Shown: positions 23,773-33,298, numbered from the stretch's first letter. The stretch is 64,000 nucleotides of DNA from Sphingomonas trueperi (GCF_011927635.1 NZ_JAATJB010000005.1:124001-188000), one strand, 5' to 3'. A program made the numbers and translations. Notes: generated by a model from the sequence alone, not told the origin.

Positions 23773-25548
23773 TTACCGGCTGGCGTTTACCAGCACATAG
23801 CTAACCGACGACTGGCGGCCAAGGCCGGCCAGCAGCGCGTTGAAGTCGCTCGGCCGCAGCGTCTGGCAGCCCGCCGACCCGGTCCCGCCGTTGCCGCCCT
23901 GATGGAGCAGCATCGAGCGGCCCGCGCCGCGACGGTCGAGCGTGTCGGCGCCGGTGAAGCGGCCGTCCTGGTTGCTGTCGCGCAGCGCCGTCTGGGTCGC
24001 GGTCGCGCGGAAGAAGCGGTTGCCGGCGAAGGTGCCCGCTTGCCGTTCGTAGCGGTAATTGCCCTCGACCAGCCGGCCCAGCTCCTTGCGACCGTCGCCA
24101 TTGACGTCGACGCCGTAGCCGCGCGCCGCATAGACGCCCGCCGGCTCGGTGTTGCCCTGGAAGACCTGCGCGCGGTAGCTGCCATCGGCCTGGCGCGAGA
24201 CCAGGGCGATGGTGTCGTCATATTCCCCCCGGCCGCCGCCGGCCTGCAGCGTCGAGTCATGGCGCACCGCCACCAGCACCGCGCGGCCCGCCGCGAGATC
24301 GGCGCGCGCCTGCGCATCGCCCGAGCGGTGGATGACCGCCGCGAAGTCCGCCCCGGTGCGCGGCGCGCCTGCCGTCGTGCCCGCGACCGGCGCGGTGCCG
24401 CCGGTGGTCGCGGGCGCCGGGCGATCGAACAGCGCGAGCGCCTCGCGCCGTTCGTTGGGATAGCGTTCCTGGGTGATCGAGCGCAGCTGGGCCGCCTCGG
24501 CGGGGGTGTAGCTGCCGCTGGCCGCGAGCCCCTGCAGATAGGTGGTGCGCTCGGCATAGATGTTGGAAACCAGCGCGCGATCATAGTCGGGCGAGGCGCG
24601 CCCGACCTCGCGATCGGTGCGCTGGATGGCGGCCTCGAGCAGCTGGGGCGCGCGGGCGTGCTGGACCGCGCTCGACCAGGTCGCCTGCTGCACGGCTTCG
24701 TGGCGCGTGCGCAGGTCGAGGCCGGTCGCGTCGCGGACCTTGCCGACCGCGGGATCGTAATGGGTGCGCTCGATGAAGGCGTGCTGCGCCGCGCGGAAAC
24801 CCTGCGGATCGCGCGCCGCGATCGCCTTCCACTGCTGGTTGAAGCTTGCGCTGCCGATGTTCGGGCCCAGCGCCGCCGACCAGCGCGCGCCTTCGTGGCG
24901 CAGGAACGACTGGAGCGTGCCGGCCCTGGACGACAGCTGGTAGACGCCGTAGGAGACGCCGCCCGGATCGCCGTTGCCGCTGGACACGGTACCCGGGCCG
25001 CGCCCGCCGCTCTCGTAGCGCTCGGAGACGCTGCCGAGCGGCACGGGGGCGCCGCTGGGGTTCGCGCGCTGGCCGCTGGGCTGGGGGTGCGGAACCGCTG
25101 CGGCCGCGCCGCCGCCGAGGCGCAACACCTGGCCGGGCTGGATGCGGTTGGGATTGTCGATGTCGTTGATCCGCGCCAGCGTCGCGACATCGGTGCCGGT
25201 GCGTGCCGCGATGCCCGACAGCGTCTCGCCCGGCTGCACAAGGTGGGTAGCGGCGGTGGCGGCGCTGTCCGGCAGACGGAGGGTCTGGCCCGCGGCGATG
25301 CGGTCCGGATTGCTGATCCCGTTGATCCGAGCGAGCGTCTGCCAATCGGTGCCGAGCGCTGCCGCGATGCTGGACAGCGTGTCGCCTTGCCGGACCGTAT
25401 AGCGCGGCGGCGGTACCAGCCGGTCGAGCGGCGAGCCGCCCGCCATCAGGCGATCAAGGGGATGGGCACCCGTCTCCGCCGTCGGCGGCGTCGGCGCGCT
25501 GGGCGCCCCTTGATTGCCGGTGCGCGTGGCTGCGGTTGCTTGCAACAT
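23773..25548 (-). CDS. LysM protein with phage-endolysin-like domain and SxGC tail
   Basis: 591 residues. Two LysM peptidoglycan-binding repeats (about 50-92 and 102-144), each with the pattern G-(D/E)-TLS-x-IA and ARIN-x-I-x-NP-x-RI. A middle domain (about 175-335) has ESGGRGPGTVSSGNGD and SYGVYQLSS, found in phage structural lysozymes and cell-puncturing proteins. The C-terminal part ends with HQGGNGGTGSAGCQTL (Cys561), the kind of Ser-x-Gly-Cys motif used by L,D-transpeptidase-like folds. No signal peptide is present, so export, if any, is not by Sec. It is divergent from the Hsp70 gene and precedes a lipoprotein gene. Likely a peptidoglycan hydrolase or modifier; the exact reaction is unknown. 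Confidence 0.8.
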   Translation of the reverse strand: MLQATAATRTGNQGAPSAPTPPTAETGAHPLDRLMAGGSPLDRLVPPPRYTVRQGDTLSSIAAALGTDWQTLARINGISNPDRIAAGQTLRLPDSAATAATHLVQPGETLSGIAARTGTDVATLARINDIDNPNRIQPGQVLRLGGGAAAAVPHPQPSGQRANPSGAPVPLGSVSERYESGGRGPGTVSSGNGDPGGVSYGVYQLSSRAGTLQSFLRHEGARWSAALGPNIGSASFNQQWKAIAARDPQGFRAAQHAFIERTHYDPAVGKVRDATGLDLRTRHEAVQQATWSSAVQHARAPQLLEAAIQRTDREVGRASPDYDRALVSNIYAERTTYLQGLAASGSYTPAEAAQLRSITQERYPNERREALALFDRPAPATTGGTAPVAGTTAGAPRTGADFAAVIHRSGDAQARADLAAGRAVLVAVRHDSTLQAGGGRGEYDDTIALVSRQADGSYRAQVFQGNTEPAGVYAARGYGVDVNGDGRKELGRLVEGNYRYERQAGTFAGNRFFRATATQTALRDSNQDGRFTGADTLDRRGAGRSMLLHQGGNGGTGSAGCQTLRPSDFNALLAGLGRQSSVSYVLVNASR

Positions 25549-25771
25549 GCTCGGACCTACTCTTCCCGTCTGCGGAAGCCCTTCGATACAAGGCCTCGCC
25601 CGAGCGCCCCATCAACGAATCGATTAGGTCGCGCGCGCCGGCACCCGGCCGCCGGCCGCGACGGCAGTGCCGGCACCCCGACCCGGTCGAGATGATGGCG
25701 GCAAATCGCGGTTCTCGCGACGAAATCGCTCTAGAATGGCTCTGTTCGTCAGGGGGCGCGGGGGGACTTTC

Positions 25772-27463
25772 GTGATCGTAGGTATCGATCTTGGCACGAC
25801 CAACAGCGCGATCGCGCGCTGGGGGGAGGGCGGACCCGAGCTGATTCCGAACAGCCTGGGCGACGTGCTGACCCCCTCGGCGGTGAGCCTGACCGAGGAT
25901 GGCGCGGTGCTCGTCGGCCGTGCCGCGCGCGATCGCCAGCCGGTCTATCCGGACCGCACCGCCACTGCGTTCAAGCGGCTGATCGGTACCCAGAAGCCGA
26001 TCCAGCTCGGCGGCACGGCGTTCACCGCGGAGGAGGTTTCGGCGCTGGTGCTCAAGAGCCTCAAGGCCGATGCCGAGCGCCACTGCGGCGAGGAAGTGAC
26101 CAGCGCGGTGATTACCGTGCCCGCCTATTTCAGCGACCGCCAGCGCAAGGCGACGCGCCGCGCGGGTGAACTGGCCGGGCTCAAGGTCGAGCGACTGGTC
26201 AACGAGCCCACCGCCGCCGCGCTCGCCTATGGCATCGCCGACCGCGAGGACCGCGACCCCTTTCTCGTCTTCGATCTGGGCGGCGGCACCTTCGACGTCT
26301 CGATCGTCGAGATCTTCGACGGGGTGATCGAGGTCCGCGCCTCGGCCGGCGACAACCGGCTGGGCGGCGAGGATTTCAACGAGGTGATCGTCGGCATCGC
26401 CAAGGAGCGGCTGCGGCTGCCGCTCGGCGCGGCGCACCCGAAGCTGCGCGAGCAGGCGCGGGCGGCGGCCGAGCGCACCCGGCGCGCGTTGAGCGAGGCC
26501 GAGGCCGCCACCTTCGACATCGTCTGGCAGGACGAGCTGCTGTCGACCACGATCACCGCCGAGCAGTTCGAGACCGCTGCCGCGCCGCTGCTCGACCGGC
26601 TGCGTGAGCCGGTGCTGCGGGCAATGCGCGACAGCAATCTGCGCGCCGAAACGCTGCGCGAGATCGTGCTGGTCGGCGGTGCGACGCGGATGCCGGTCGT
26701 CCGCAAGGCGGTGACGCGGATGTTCGCGCGCTTTCCCAACGCCAGTATCCACCCCGATCACGCCATCGCGCTGGGCGCGGCGGTGCAGGCGGGCCTGCGC
26801 GAACGCAGGGCGGATCTCGACGAAATTCGGCTGACCGACGTCTGCCCGTTCAGCCTGGGCATCGAGGTGATGACGCGCGATGCGCATGGCAGGCTGCATG
26901 GCGGGCGCTTCGCGCCGATCCTCGAGCGCAACACCGTGCTGCCGGCAAGCCGCGTCCACCGATTCCAGACGGTACACGCTCAGCAGCGCAAGGTGCAGTT
27001 CGAGATCTACCAGGGCGAGGCCCGGCTGGTGGCGGCGAACATCAAGCTGGGGGAGGTCGAGATTCCCGTGCCGCCACGCGCCGCCGGGGAAGTGATGATC
27101 GACTGCCGCTTCACATATGATGTCAGTGGGCTGCTCGAAGTCGACGTGATCGTGCCGGAGACGGGGGAGACGCGGCAGCTCGTCATTGCCGACCAGGAGG
27201 TGGATCCTGGCGAGGCGGAGGCGCGCCGCGCGGCGCTCGCCGAACTGAAGATCCACCCGCGCGACCAGGCGGCAAGCCAGGCGCTGATCGCGCGCGCCGA
27301 GCGCTGCTACGAGGCATTCATCGGCGATCGTCGCGCGACGGCCGGTGACCTCCTCGCCCATTTCGAAGGGGTGCTCGAAACCCAGGACGGCCACGCGATC
27401 GCGGAAGCGGCGGCGATGATCACCCGCAAGCTGGATGCCATGGAAGGGGAAAGATACCTGTGA
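25772..27463 (+). CDS. hscC: HscC-type Hsp70 family chaperone
   Basis: 563 residues from a GTG start with GGGGGGAC six bases upstream; the frame is open further 5' but without similarity. The ATPase domain is complete: IVGIDLGTTNSAI (phosphate 1), VPAYFSDRQRKATRRAGELA, FDLGGGTFDVSIVEI near 167-181 (phosphate 2) and ILVGGATRMP-like IVLVGGATRMPVVRK (adenosine). A substrate-binding beta domain follows (about 380-490), while the C-terminal lid is short. Length and truncated lid match HscC (Hsc62) rather than DnaK (~640). The next gene overlaps by four bases (GTGA) and encodes a J-like protein, matching the HscC with DjlB/DjlC pairing known from enterobacteria. Confidence 0.92.
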   Translation: MIVGIDLGTTNSAIARWGEGGPELIPNSLGDVLTPSAVSLTEDGAVLVGRAARDRQPVYPDRTATAFKRLIGTQKPIQLGGTAFTAEEVSALVLKSLKADAERHCGEEVTSAVITVPAYFSDRQRKATRRAGELAGLKVERLVNEPTAAALAYGIADREDRDPFLVFDLGGGTFDVSIVEIFDGVIEVRASAGDNRLGGEDFNEVIVGIAKERLRLPLGAAHPKLREQARAAAERTRRALSEAEAATFDIVWQDELLSTTITAEQFETAAAPLLDRLREPVLRAMRDSNLRAETLREIVLVGGATRMPVVRKAVTRMFARFPNASIHPDHAIALGAAVQAGLRERRADLDEIRLTDVCPFSLGIEVMTRDAHGRLHGGRFAPILERNTVLPASRVHRFQTVHAQQRKVQFEIYQGEARLVAANIKLGEVEIPVPPRAAGEVMIDCRFTYDVSGLLEVDVIVPETGETRQLVIADQEVDPGEAEARRAALAELKIHPRDQAASQALIARAERCYEAFIGDRRATAGDLLAHFEGVLETQDGHAIAEAAAMITRKLDAMEGERYL

Positions 27464-29316
27464 CGAGCCCGTGGGAAACGCTGGGCATTCCGCCGACCGG
27501 CGACGTGCGGACGGTCCGCAAGGCCTATGCGCGGCTGCTGAAGACCATGGACCCGGACAGCGACCCGGAGGGCTTCAACGCCCTCCGGCAGGCGCACGAC
27601 CGCGCGATGCAGCTCGCCGAGTTGCACGCGGCTGCGCCCGATGAAGCCAGTTCCGCCGGCATGTTCGGGGCCGACGAGGACGCGCAGGCGCCAGCGGCGG
27701 CAGCTTCGGGTGCGCAGGCCGAGGCTGCGCCCGCTCCTATCGTACCCGAACCGCCGCGAGCGCCGCTGGAGCCGTCCGAGGCGGCGGTCCGCGCAGCCAG
27801 GAACGATGCCGCGGCGCCGGTAACCGTGCCACTGCCGTCCCCGCCGGTGATGACACCGTCGGAGGACGCGATCCGTGCGGCGATGGACGACGCCGTCGAT
27901 CATCCCGCACCGGCGGGAGCCTCGCTGGACCGGCGCCCCGGCGCCGCTTCCGATGCGATGCGGGCGCTGCGCGCCTTGGTGTTCGATCGTGCCCCGCTGT
28001 TCTCCCACGTCAAGATGATGGCGCTTGTCGAGCAGATCCTCGGCGACCCGGCGATGCAGAACCTCGAACATGCCGAACAGGTCGAGCGCTTCTTCGCTGA
28101 CATCATCGTACACGGGGTGCCGCGCAGTGACCCGATGCTCGATCGGGTGATCGGCTATTTCCACTGGGACGCGCCCGCGCTGGAGCTGCGCCGCCCGGAT
28201 GCGGTCAGCTGGATACTGCAGCGCGCGCAGGACCGGTATTTCGAGGTCGAACAGCGCGTTCAGGATAGCAGGATCCACCGCTGCCTACGCCGGCTTCGCG
28301 AGCCGCCGCTCAAGGGCCTGTCGGGCCGGATCGAGAGTTGGTTCGCCGCGCCGCACGTCGAACGGACGATCCTGCAGCTGCAGGTCTATCATCCCACGGC
28401 GCTGCATAGCCTGAACCAGGAATCCTATGCCTGGTGGATGCGCCGCATCCAGCAGCAGCACGATGCCGGGTTCCCGTTCGGCGTCCTCTATCGCACGCGC
28501 AGCGACGAGATCCGCAGCAAGCGGATCTATCGTGCGGCGATGAAAAGCCTGAGTCTCCTCGCTGTCCCCCTTCTGGTTGGCGGCGTTTACCTCTACGCGC
28601 TGTTCCACCCACTGCGTTCCGCCAGCCTCACCGGGGAGCAGCCGACAGTCTTGCGCCCCGTAGCCGCGACTCCGGTGCCGCCTTTCGAGGATGTGGACCA
28701 TGATCTCGACATGGTGCTGTATCAGTATAGTGGCGGGGATCTGACCGCGGCCGAGGTGCGCAACGTCAACCCGGCCCTGTACGCGCGTCTCACGCGCGAA
28801 TGGACGGCGGCCAAGGGGCAGCAACAGGCCGGACCCGCGGTCGCATTCCAGGTGCTGATGACGGCCACCGGCGGCGTGCTGAGAGATCTGCTGGGGCGCG
28901 CGGTGACGCGCGACGACGCGTTGCTGCTCGATTATGCCGGTCACTACGAGTCCCGTCTTCGCTGGGCGGAGCGCGCCTCGCCCGAGGAATGCGTCGCGGT
29001 GCTCTCGGGCCAGACGGTCGGTACCACCCCGACGCAGCTTCTCGTGGCGTGGAGCCGCCTCCTCACGCGTGCGGTGCGCACCGGCACGCCGCCGGCGGAG
29101 GGCACCTGGAAAGCCGGAACGTTCACGGCGCCGCCCGACATTATCGAAGATGCCATGCAGCGGGCGCATCTGGATCGCGCCGTATTCGCGCGTGCCATGC
29201 AGCGCAAGGGGCCGGCCATGGGCGTGTGCAACGCACGCATCGGGCTGATCGATGCTGCCCTTGTCCGCAGGGACAAGGCGGGCCTCACGCTCCTTCGCGC
29301 GTTGCTGGGCAGCTAG
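27460..29316 (+). CDS. J-like, membrane-anchored co-chaperone of the HscC operon
   Basis: 618 residues, GTG start overlapping the hscC stop. The N-terminal 50 residues are J-like: SPWETLGIPPTGD, then VRKAYARLLKTMDPDSDPEG and FNALRQAHDRA. The HPD tripeptide of true J-domains is replaced by DPD, as in the degenerate J-domains of HscC partners. An Ala/Pro linker (65-150) leads to a helical region (about 165-355), one membrane helix near 366-387 (LLAVPLLVGGVYLYALF) and a C-terminal domain of 230 residues, probably periplasmic. The substrate of this chaperone pair is unknown. The divergent LysM gene is a possible client by position only. Confidence 0.82.
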   Translation: MTSPWETLGIPPTGDVRTVRKAYARLLKTMDPDSDPEGFNALRQAHDRAMQLAELHAAAPDEASSAGMFGADEDAQAPAAAASGAQAEAAPAPIVPEPPRAPLEPSEAAVRAARNDAAAPVTVPLPSPPVMTPSEDAIRAAMDDAVDHPAPAGASLDRRPGAASDAMRALRALVFDRAPLFSHVKMMALVEQILGDPAMQNLEHAEQVERFFADIIVHGVPRSDPMLDRVIGYFHWDAPALELRRPDAVSWILQRAQDRYFEVEQRVQDSRIHRCLRRLREPPLKGLSGRIESWFAAPHVERTILQLQVYHPTALHSLNQESYAWWMRRIQQQHDAGFPFGVLYRTRSDEIRSKRIYRAAMKSLSLLAVPLLVGGVYLYALFHPLRSASLTGEQPTVLRPVAATPVPPFEDVDHDLDMVLYQYSGGDLTAAEVRNVNPALYARLTREWTAAKGQQQAGPAVAFQVLMTATGGVLRDLLGRAVTRDDALLLDYAGHYESRLRWAERASPEECVAVLSGQTVGTTPTQLLVAWSRLLTRAVRTGTPPAEGTWKAGTFTAPPDIIEDAMQRAHLDRAVFARAMQRKGPAMGVCNARIGLIDAALVRRDKAGLTLLRALLGS

Positions 29317-29327
29317 AGAATTTTGAA

Positions 29328-29347
29328 GTTGACCGTGTACGGTCAAC
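29328..29347. promoter_or_regulatory. 20-base perfect palindrome
   Basis: GTTGACCGT and ACGGTCAAC are perfect inverted nine-base arms separated by GT, starting 12 bases after the J-like gene stop. The two-base centre is too short for a stable RNA loop, so a dimeric-protein operator is more likely than a terminator; no gene start lies close on either strand. Confidence 0.4.
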
Positions 29348-29374
29348 GACTCGGAAAATACGGCAAACAAACAT

Positions 29375-29409
29375 CTAGAGCGTCTTCACCCATGGTGAAA
29401 ACGCTTTAG
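29375..29409. repeat. Short palindromic repeat
   Basis: CTAGAGCGTCTTCACC (29375-29390) and GGTGAAAACGCTTTAG (29394-29409) are inverted arms with two mismatches around CAT. Palindromes of this CTAAAGCG...CGCTTTAG kind are dispersed between genes in many alphaproteobacteria. Confidence 0.55.
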
Positions 29410-29496
29410 CCGGCCGCAGGAGGTGTCGCAGCACTGGCGATGGGCATGCTGCAGCCATGCCTTCGCCTCCGCCCGCGGGAGCGCAAGCAACACGCC

Positions 29497-29530
29497 AAAA
29501 GGGCCGGGATCGCGCCCGGCCCTTTCGCTT
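29497..29530. terminator. Bidirectional terminator, mainly for the TonB receptor at 29551
   Basis: GGGCCGGG (29501-29508) pairs with CCCGGCCC (29515-29522). The minus strand continues with TTTT and the plus strand with TTTCGCTTTT, so both the receptor and the J-like gene transcript can end here. Confidence 0.8.
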
Positions 29531-29550
29531 TTCTCCGATCGCGTGCCCGA

Positions 29551-32175
29551 TCAGAACTCGGCGCGCACCCCGAACAGGAAGGTGCGGCCGTAATAGTTGA
29601 TCTCGCCGAAGCGGTTGGGATCGTCGTTATAGGTGTAGAGCTTGGCGCCCGACAGGTTGATCGCCTCGACGCTCAGCTGGACGTTGGGCAGCAGCTTGTA
29701 GGAGATGCTGCCGTCCAGCGTGCCGAACGGCGCGGTGTAGCTCGGTGCCTGGGTGGTGCTGCCGGTGCCCGAGAGATACCGGTCGCGCCATACATAGGAG
29801 AGGCGGGTCGCCAGCGGGCCCTTCTCGTAGAAGCCGACGACGTTGAAGCTGTTCTTCGACAGGCCGATCAGCTGGTCGACGATCGGGCGCGCGCCGGCGG
29901 TGTAGTTGGCCTTGACCGAGGTGTGGGTATAGCTCGCCTGCATGCCCAGCCCGTCGAACGGCGCGGGGAGGAAGGTGAACACCTGGTTGTAGCCCGCCTC
30001 GACGCCGTACACCTTGGCGTTGCCGCCATTGACCTGGGTGGAGAGCAGCACGGTGCCGCGGCCCGGAATGTCGATATTGACGTTCTGCGCGGTGATATAG
30101 TCGTCCATCGCCTTGTAGAACACCGCGCCGGTCAGCGCGCCGCGCGGATTGAAATACCATTCCAGGCCGCCGTCGAACTGGGTGGCGAGGAAGGGCAGCA
30201 GCTGCGGGTTGCCGCCGCCCGCCGTCGGGGCGTCGGTGGAGACGGTGATGCGCGGCGCGCTGTCGGTCACGTTGGGGCGGGTGAGCACCCGGCTCGCGGC
30301 GAAGCGGGCGACCAGCGTGCTGGTCAGCTCGGCCTTCAGGTTGAAGCTCGGCAGCCAGTCGTTGAACGTCTTGGGATAGGCGACCGGGCTGGTGTTGTTG
30401 CCGGTGCGCAGATAGCCCGTCGCGTTCTGATCGGTATGGACGTAGCGGATGCCGACATTGCCGAGAATGTCCACGCCGCCCAGCATCGTGCCGTAATCGA
30501 GCCGGGCATAGGCCGAGGCGGTCTTCTCGGTGGTCTTGAACAGCGAGGCCTTGTCGCCGGCAGTCAGCGGCGCGTTGGCGATCGTGTCGTTGAACAGCGC
30601 GTTGTAATAGCCCGCGGTGACCGGCACCAGGAAGGTGCGGGGGAGGTTGCCGCTCACGCCCGAGAGGAAGTCGTCATACGGCAGCTGCTGGTACGCGCCG
30701 GCGCCGAGCGAGGTCAGCGGCGTGCCGGCGGCCGGCGTGATGTTATAGTCGCGGCGCCAGTAATCGCGCTTGCGCCAGTGATATTCGGCGCCGACCGCCA
30801 CCTTGCGGAGGAAGCCGCCGACATCATAGGCGGTGTCGAGCCGGGCGAACTGGTCCCAGTCCTTGCTGTTCTTCGGCGCGATGTTGAAGGTGTAGAGCTT
30901 GTAGTTCGCCGGGTTGGTGAGATCGACCGGGGTCGTCAGGGTCGGCAGGACCTTGTAGCCGCCCGAGGCATCGTAGGTGAGCGGCGCGGTCAGGAAGGCG
31001 CGGCTGCGCACGGTGCCTTCGGCGTTGCTCGGGTGGAAGCTGTGCGCCGACGACCAGTTGAGGTTGGCGGTGACGTGGAACCGATCGTGGTTCCAGCTCT
31101 GCTTGAGGCCGATGGTCAGCAGGTCGTGGCGGTTGAGGCTGTATTCGCGGCTGGCCATGAAGCGGACATTGTTGATCGTCGCGCCGGTGACGGTGGTGCC
31201 GCTGACCTTGTAGCCGGGCTGGATCACGGTGCCGGGATCGTCCGGATAGATGTCCATGCCGAACTCGTCATAGGCGACGTCGAGCCGGGTCGCAAGCACG
31301 TCGAGGCTGGTCTCGAGCTCGGGGGTCGGGCGCCACTGCGCCGAGACGATGCCGGAGATGCGCTTGCGATCCTCGGTCTCGATCGTCGGGCGGGTACGGG
31401 TGGGGGTGTAGAGGCCGGCGGGGAGCTTGCCCTGCGCGTCCGTCAGATACTTGTCCTTGTTCCAGCCGAAGTTCATGAAGCGATCGTTGCGGACCGCCTT
31501 GCCCCAATATTGCGCGCCGACGAGGATGCCGAAGCTGTCGCCGAAGGTGTGGCTGCCGATCAGCGTGGCGTTGGGCTTCACCTTCTCGGTCTGGGTGGTG
31601 TAGGTGCCGCGGAGGTTGGCGGTGACCTTGTTGCCGACATCGAACGGGCGGAAGGTACGCACGTCGATATTGCCGCCCAGCGCACCCTCGGTCATGTCCG
31701 AGGTGGGGGTCTTCACCACGTCGATGTTCGCCACGAACTCGGCGGGCAGCATTTCGAAGCGGAACTGGCGGCCGTTGGCGCCGCCATTCTCGATCAGGTC
31801 GTTGAGCGCGACCGGGCGGCCGTTGAGCAGCGTGCTCTGGAACTGCGGCCCGAGGCCGCGGACGCTGACGTACAGGCCTTCACCGCGCGGCCGCGTGATC
31901 GCGACGCCGGTGACGAGCTGGAGCGCTTCGGCGACGTTCTGCGCGGGGAACTTGCCGATGTCGGTCGAGCTGATCGAATCGAGGCCATATTCGGCGCGGC
32001 GCTTCGCCTCGGTCGCGGCGGCGAGGCTGCGGGCATAGCTGCCGTTGACGACGATCTCGTCGGTGCCGGCGGTGTCGTCCTGCGGCGGGGTCGTTTGGGC
32101 ATAGGCCGGGGCGAGCGTCGCCAGCATGAGGGCGAGCGCCGAGGTCGCGCGAAGCAGCGCGGGATGCGGTTGCAT
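29551..32175 (-). CDS. TonB-dependent receptor, TonB-Xanth-Caul type
   Basis: 874 residues. A signal peptide (1-26, ending AYA) and TonB box DEIVVNG (39-45) are followed by the plug that defines this group: DSISSTDIGKFPAQNVAEAL, then VTGVAITRPRGEG and VSVRGLGPQFQSTLLNGRP. The barrel ends TFLFGVRAEF. The group is known from Xanthomonas, Caulobacter and sphingomonads, where members take up plant-derived carbohydrates; the ligand here is unproven. GGGAGA lies upstream of the ATG. No hydrolase or regulator adjoins on the same strand, so it is a single-gene unit ending in a bidirectional terminator. Confidence 0.94.
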   Translation of the reverse strand: MQPHPALLRATSALALMLATLAPAYAQTTPPQDDTAGTDEIVVNGSYARSLAAATEAKRRAEYGLDSISSTDIGKFPAQNVAEALQLVTGVAITRPRGEGLYVSVRGLGPQFQSTLLNGRPVALNDLIENGGANGRQFRFEMLPAEFVANIDVVKTPTSDMTEGALGGNIDVRTFRPFDVGNKVTANLRGTYTTQTEKVKPNATLIGSHTFGDSFGILVGAQYWGKAVRNDRFMNFGWNKDKYLTDAQGKLPAGLYTPTRTRPTIETEDRKRISGIVSAQWRPTPELETSLDVLATRLDVAYDEFGMDIYPDDPGTVIQPGYKVSGTTVTGATINNVRFMASREYSLNRHDLLTIGLKQSWNHDRFHVTANLNWSSAHSFHPSNAEGTVRSRAFLTAPLTYDASGGYKVLPTLTTPVDLTNPANYKLYTFNIAPKNSKDWDQFARLDTAYDVGGFLRKVAVGAEYHWRKRDYWRRDYNITPAAGTPLTSLGAGAYQQLPYDDFLSGVSGNLPRTFLVPVTAGYYNALFNDTIANAPLTAGDKASLFKTTEKTASAYARLDYGTMLGGVDILGNVGIRYVHTDQNATGYLRTGNNTSPVAYPKTFNDWLPSFNLKAELTSTLVARFAASRVLTRPNVTDSAPRITVSTDAPTAGGGNPQLLPFLATQFDGGLEWYFNPRGALTGAVFYKAMDDYITAQNVNIDIPGRGTVLLSTQVNGGNAKVYGVEAGYNQVFTFLPAPFDGLGMQASYTHTSVKANYTAGARPIVDQLIGLSKNSFNVVGFYEKGPLATRLSYVWRDRYLSGTGSTTQAPSYTAPFGTLDGSISYKLLPNVQLSVEAINLSGAKLYTYNDDPNRFGEINYYGRTFLFGVRAEF

Positions 32176-32360
32176 GATGGAATCTCCCTGGACCCTTATT
32201 GGTCTTGTGGGAGCGCCCCTAACGAAGAGTCGGAACGACGCCGTGTCGGTTTGATTGCAATGTGGTGAAACGGGAGCGAGGATTTGTTACCGTGGCGTTA
32301 CGGTGGTGACGTACTCTTGCAAACGTTTGCTTGTGGTTTCTGGTGGGATGTCCCTTCCCG

Positions 32361-32458
32361 CCGTCATCCCGGCGAAAGCCGGGATCCATTCGCCACGCCG
32401 ATCCAGCAAGCGCCACGTCGGTGACCCCAATGGATCCCGGCTTTCGCCGGGATGACGG
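32361..32458. repeat. Dispersed palindromic element, copy 1
   Basis: Arms 32361-32390 and 32429-32458 are perfect 30-base inverted copies containing CGTCATCCCGGCGAAAGCC and GGGATCCA. Each arm itself folds (CCCGGC with GCCGGG around GAAA). A second copy lies at 42763-42859 with the same arms and a related centre. It resembles REP/BIME-type elements and sits between a TonB receptor start and the rplA terminator. Confidence 0.9.
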
Positions 32459-32547
32459 TTGGGGGGGCGAGGAGGCGTGATCCGCCGCACTCGCCCTTGC
32501 CACCCTCACCCAACCCTCTCCCGCAGGCGGGAGCGGGCTTTGCATGC

Positions 32548-32579
32548 AAAAAGGGCCGGGGATCGCGCCCCGGCCCTTT
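32548..32579 (-). terminator. Terminator of the rplK-rplA unit
   Basis: GGGCCGGGG (32553-32561) pairs with CCCCGGCCC (32568-32576); on the minus strand TTTTT follows. It lies 23 bases after the rplA stop and separates rplA from the distant rplJ. Confidence 0.88.
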
Positions 32580-32601
32580 CCGTTTGTCTTGTCCCGAAGG
32601 A

Positions 32602-33294
32602 TCAGGCGGCGGCGACTTCCGCCGTGTCGACCTTCACGCCCGGGCCCATCGACGAGGACAGCGCGACCTTCTGGAGGTACTTGCCCTTGGCGCCCGCCGG
32701 CTTGGCCTTGACGACCGCGTCGACCAGGGCGTCGAAGTTGCGGCGCAGGTCTTCGTTCGAGAAGCTCACCTTGCCGATGCCCGAGTGGATGATGCCGGCC
32801 TTTTCGACGCGGTATTCCACCTGACCGCCCTTGGCGGCCTTCACCGCTTCGGCGACGTTCATGGTCACGGTGCCGAGCTTCGGGTTCGGCATCAGGCCCT
32901 TCGGACCCAGCACCTTGCCGAGACGGCCGACCAGGCCCATCATGTCCGGGGTGGCGATGCAGCGATCGAAGTCGATCTTGCCGCCCTGGATGGCTTCCAT
33001 CAGGTCTTCGGCACCGACGACGTCCGCACCGGCGGCCAAGGCTTCCTCGGCCTTGGCGCCGCGGGCGAACACGCCCACGCGCACGGTCTTGCCGGTGCCG
33101 GCCGGGAGCGTCACGACGCCGCGGACCATCTGGTCGGCGTGGCGCGGATCGACGCCGAGGTTCAGCGCGACTTCGATCGACTCGTCGAACTTGGCGGTCG
33201 CATACTGCTTCACCAGCGCGATCGCTTCATCGACGCCGTGCAGCTTCAGGGGATCGACGCTCCAGCTCTTCTGCTTCTTGGTCAGCTTTGCCAT
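32602..33294 (-). CDS. rplA: 50S ribosomal protein L1
   Basis: 230 residues. L1 binds 23S rRNA at the mobile stalk over the E site and in many bacteria represses the rplKA mRNA. Family stretches: [56 protein letters not shown] and [19 protein letters not shown]. Length is normal. It starts four bases after the rplK stop, the normal arrangement, but the gene that should follow (rplJ) is displaced and a terminator stands in its place. Confidence 0.98.
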   Translation of the reverse strand: MAKLTKKQKSWSVDPLKLHGVDEAIALVKQYATAKFDESIEVALNLGVDPRHADQMVRGVVTLPAGTGKTVRVGVFARGAKAEEALAAGADVVGAEDLMEAIQGGKIDFDRCIATPDMMGLVGRLGKVLGPKGLMPNPKLGTVTMNVAEAVKAAKGGQVEYRVEKAGIIHSGIGKVSFSNEDLRRNFDALVDAVVKAKPAGAKGKYLQKVALSSSMGPGVKVDTAEVAAA

Positions 33295-33298
33295 GGAA

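Noticed and set aside
32505..32545. CCCTCTCCCGCAGGCGGGAG as part of the palindromic element at 32361
   Set aside because: It is a separate short inverted repeat of a type common in GC-rich genomes and has no match in the second copy at 42763.
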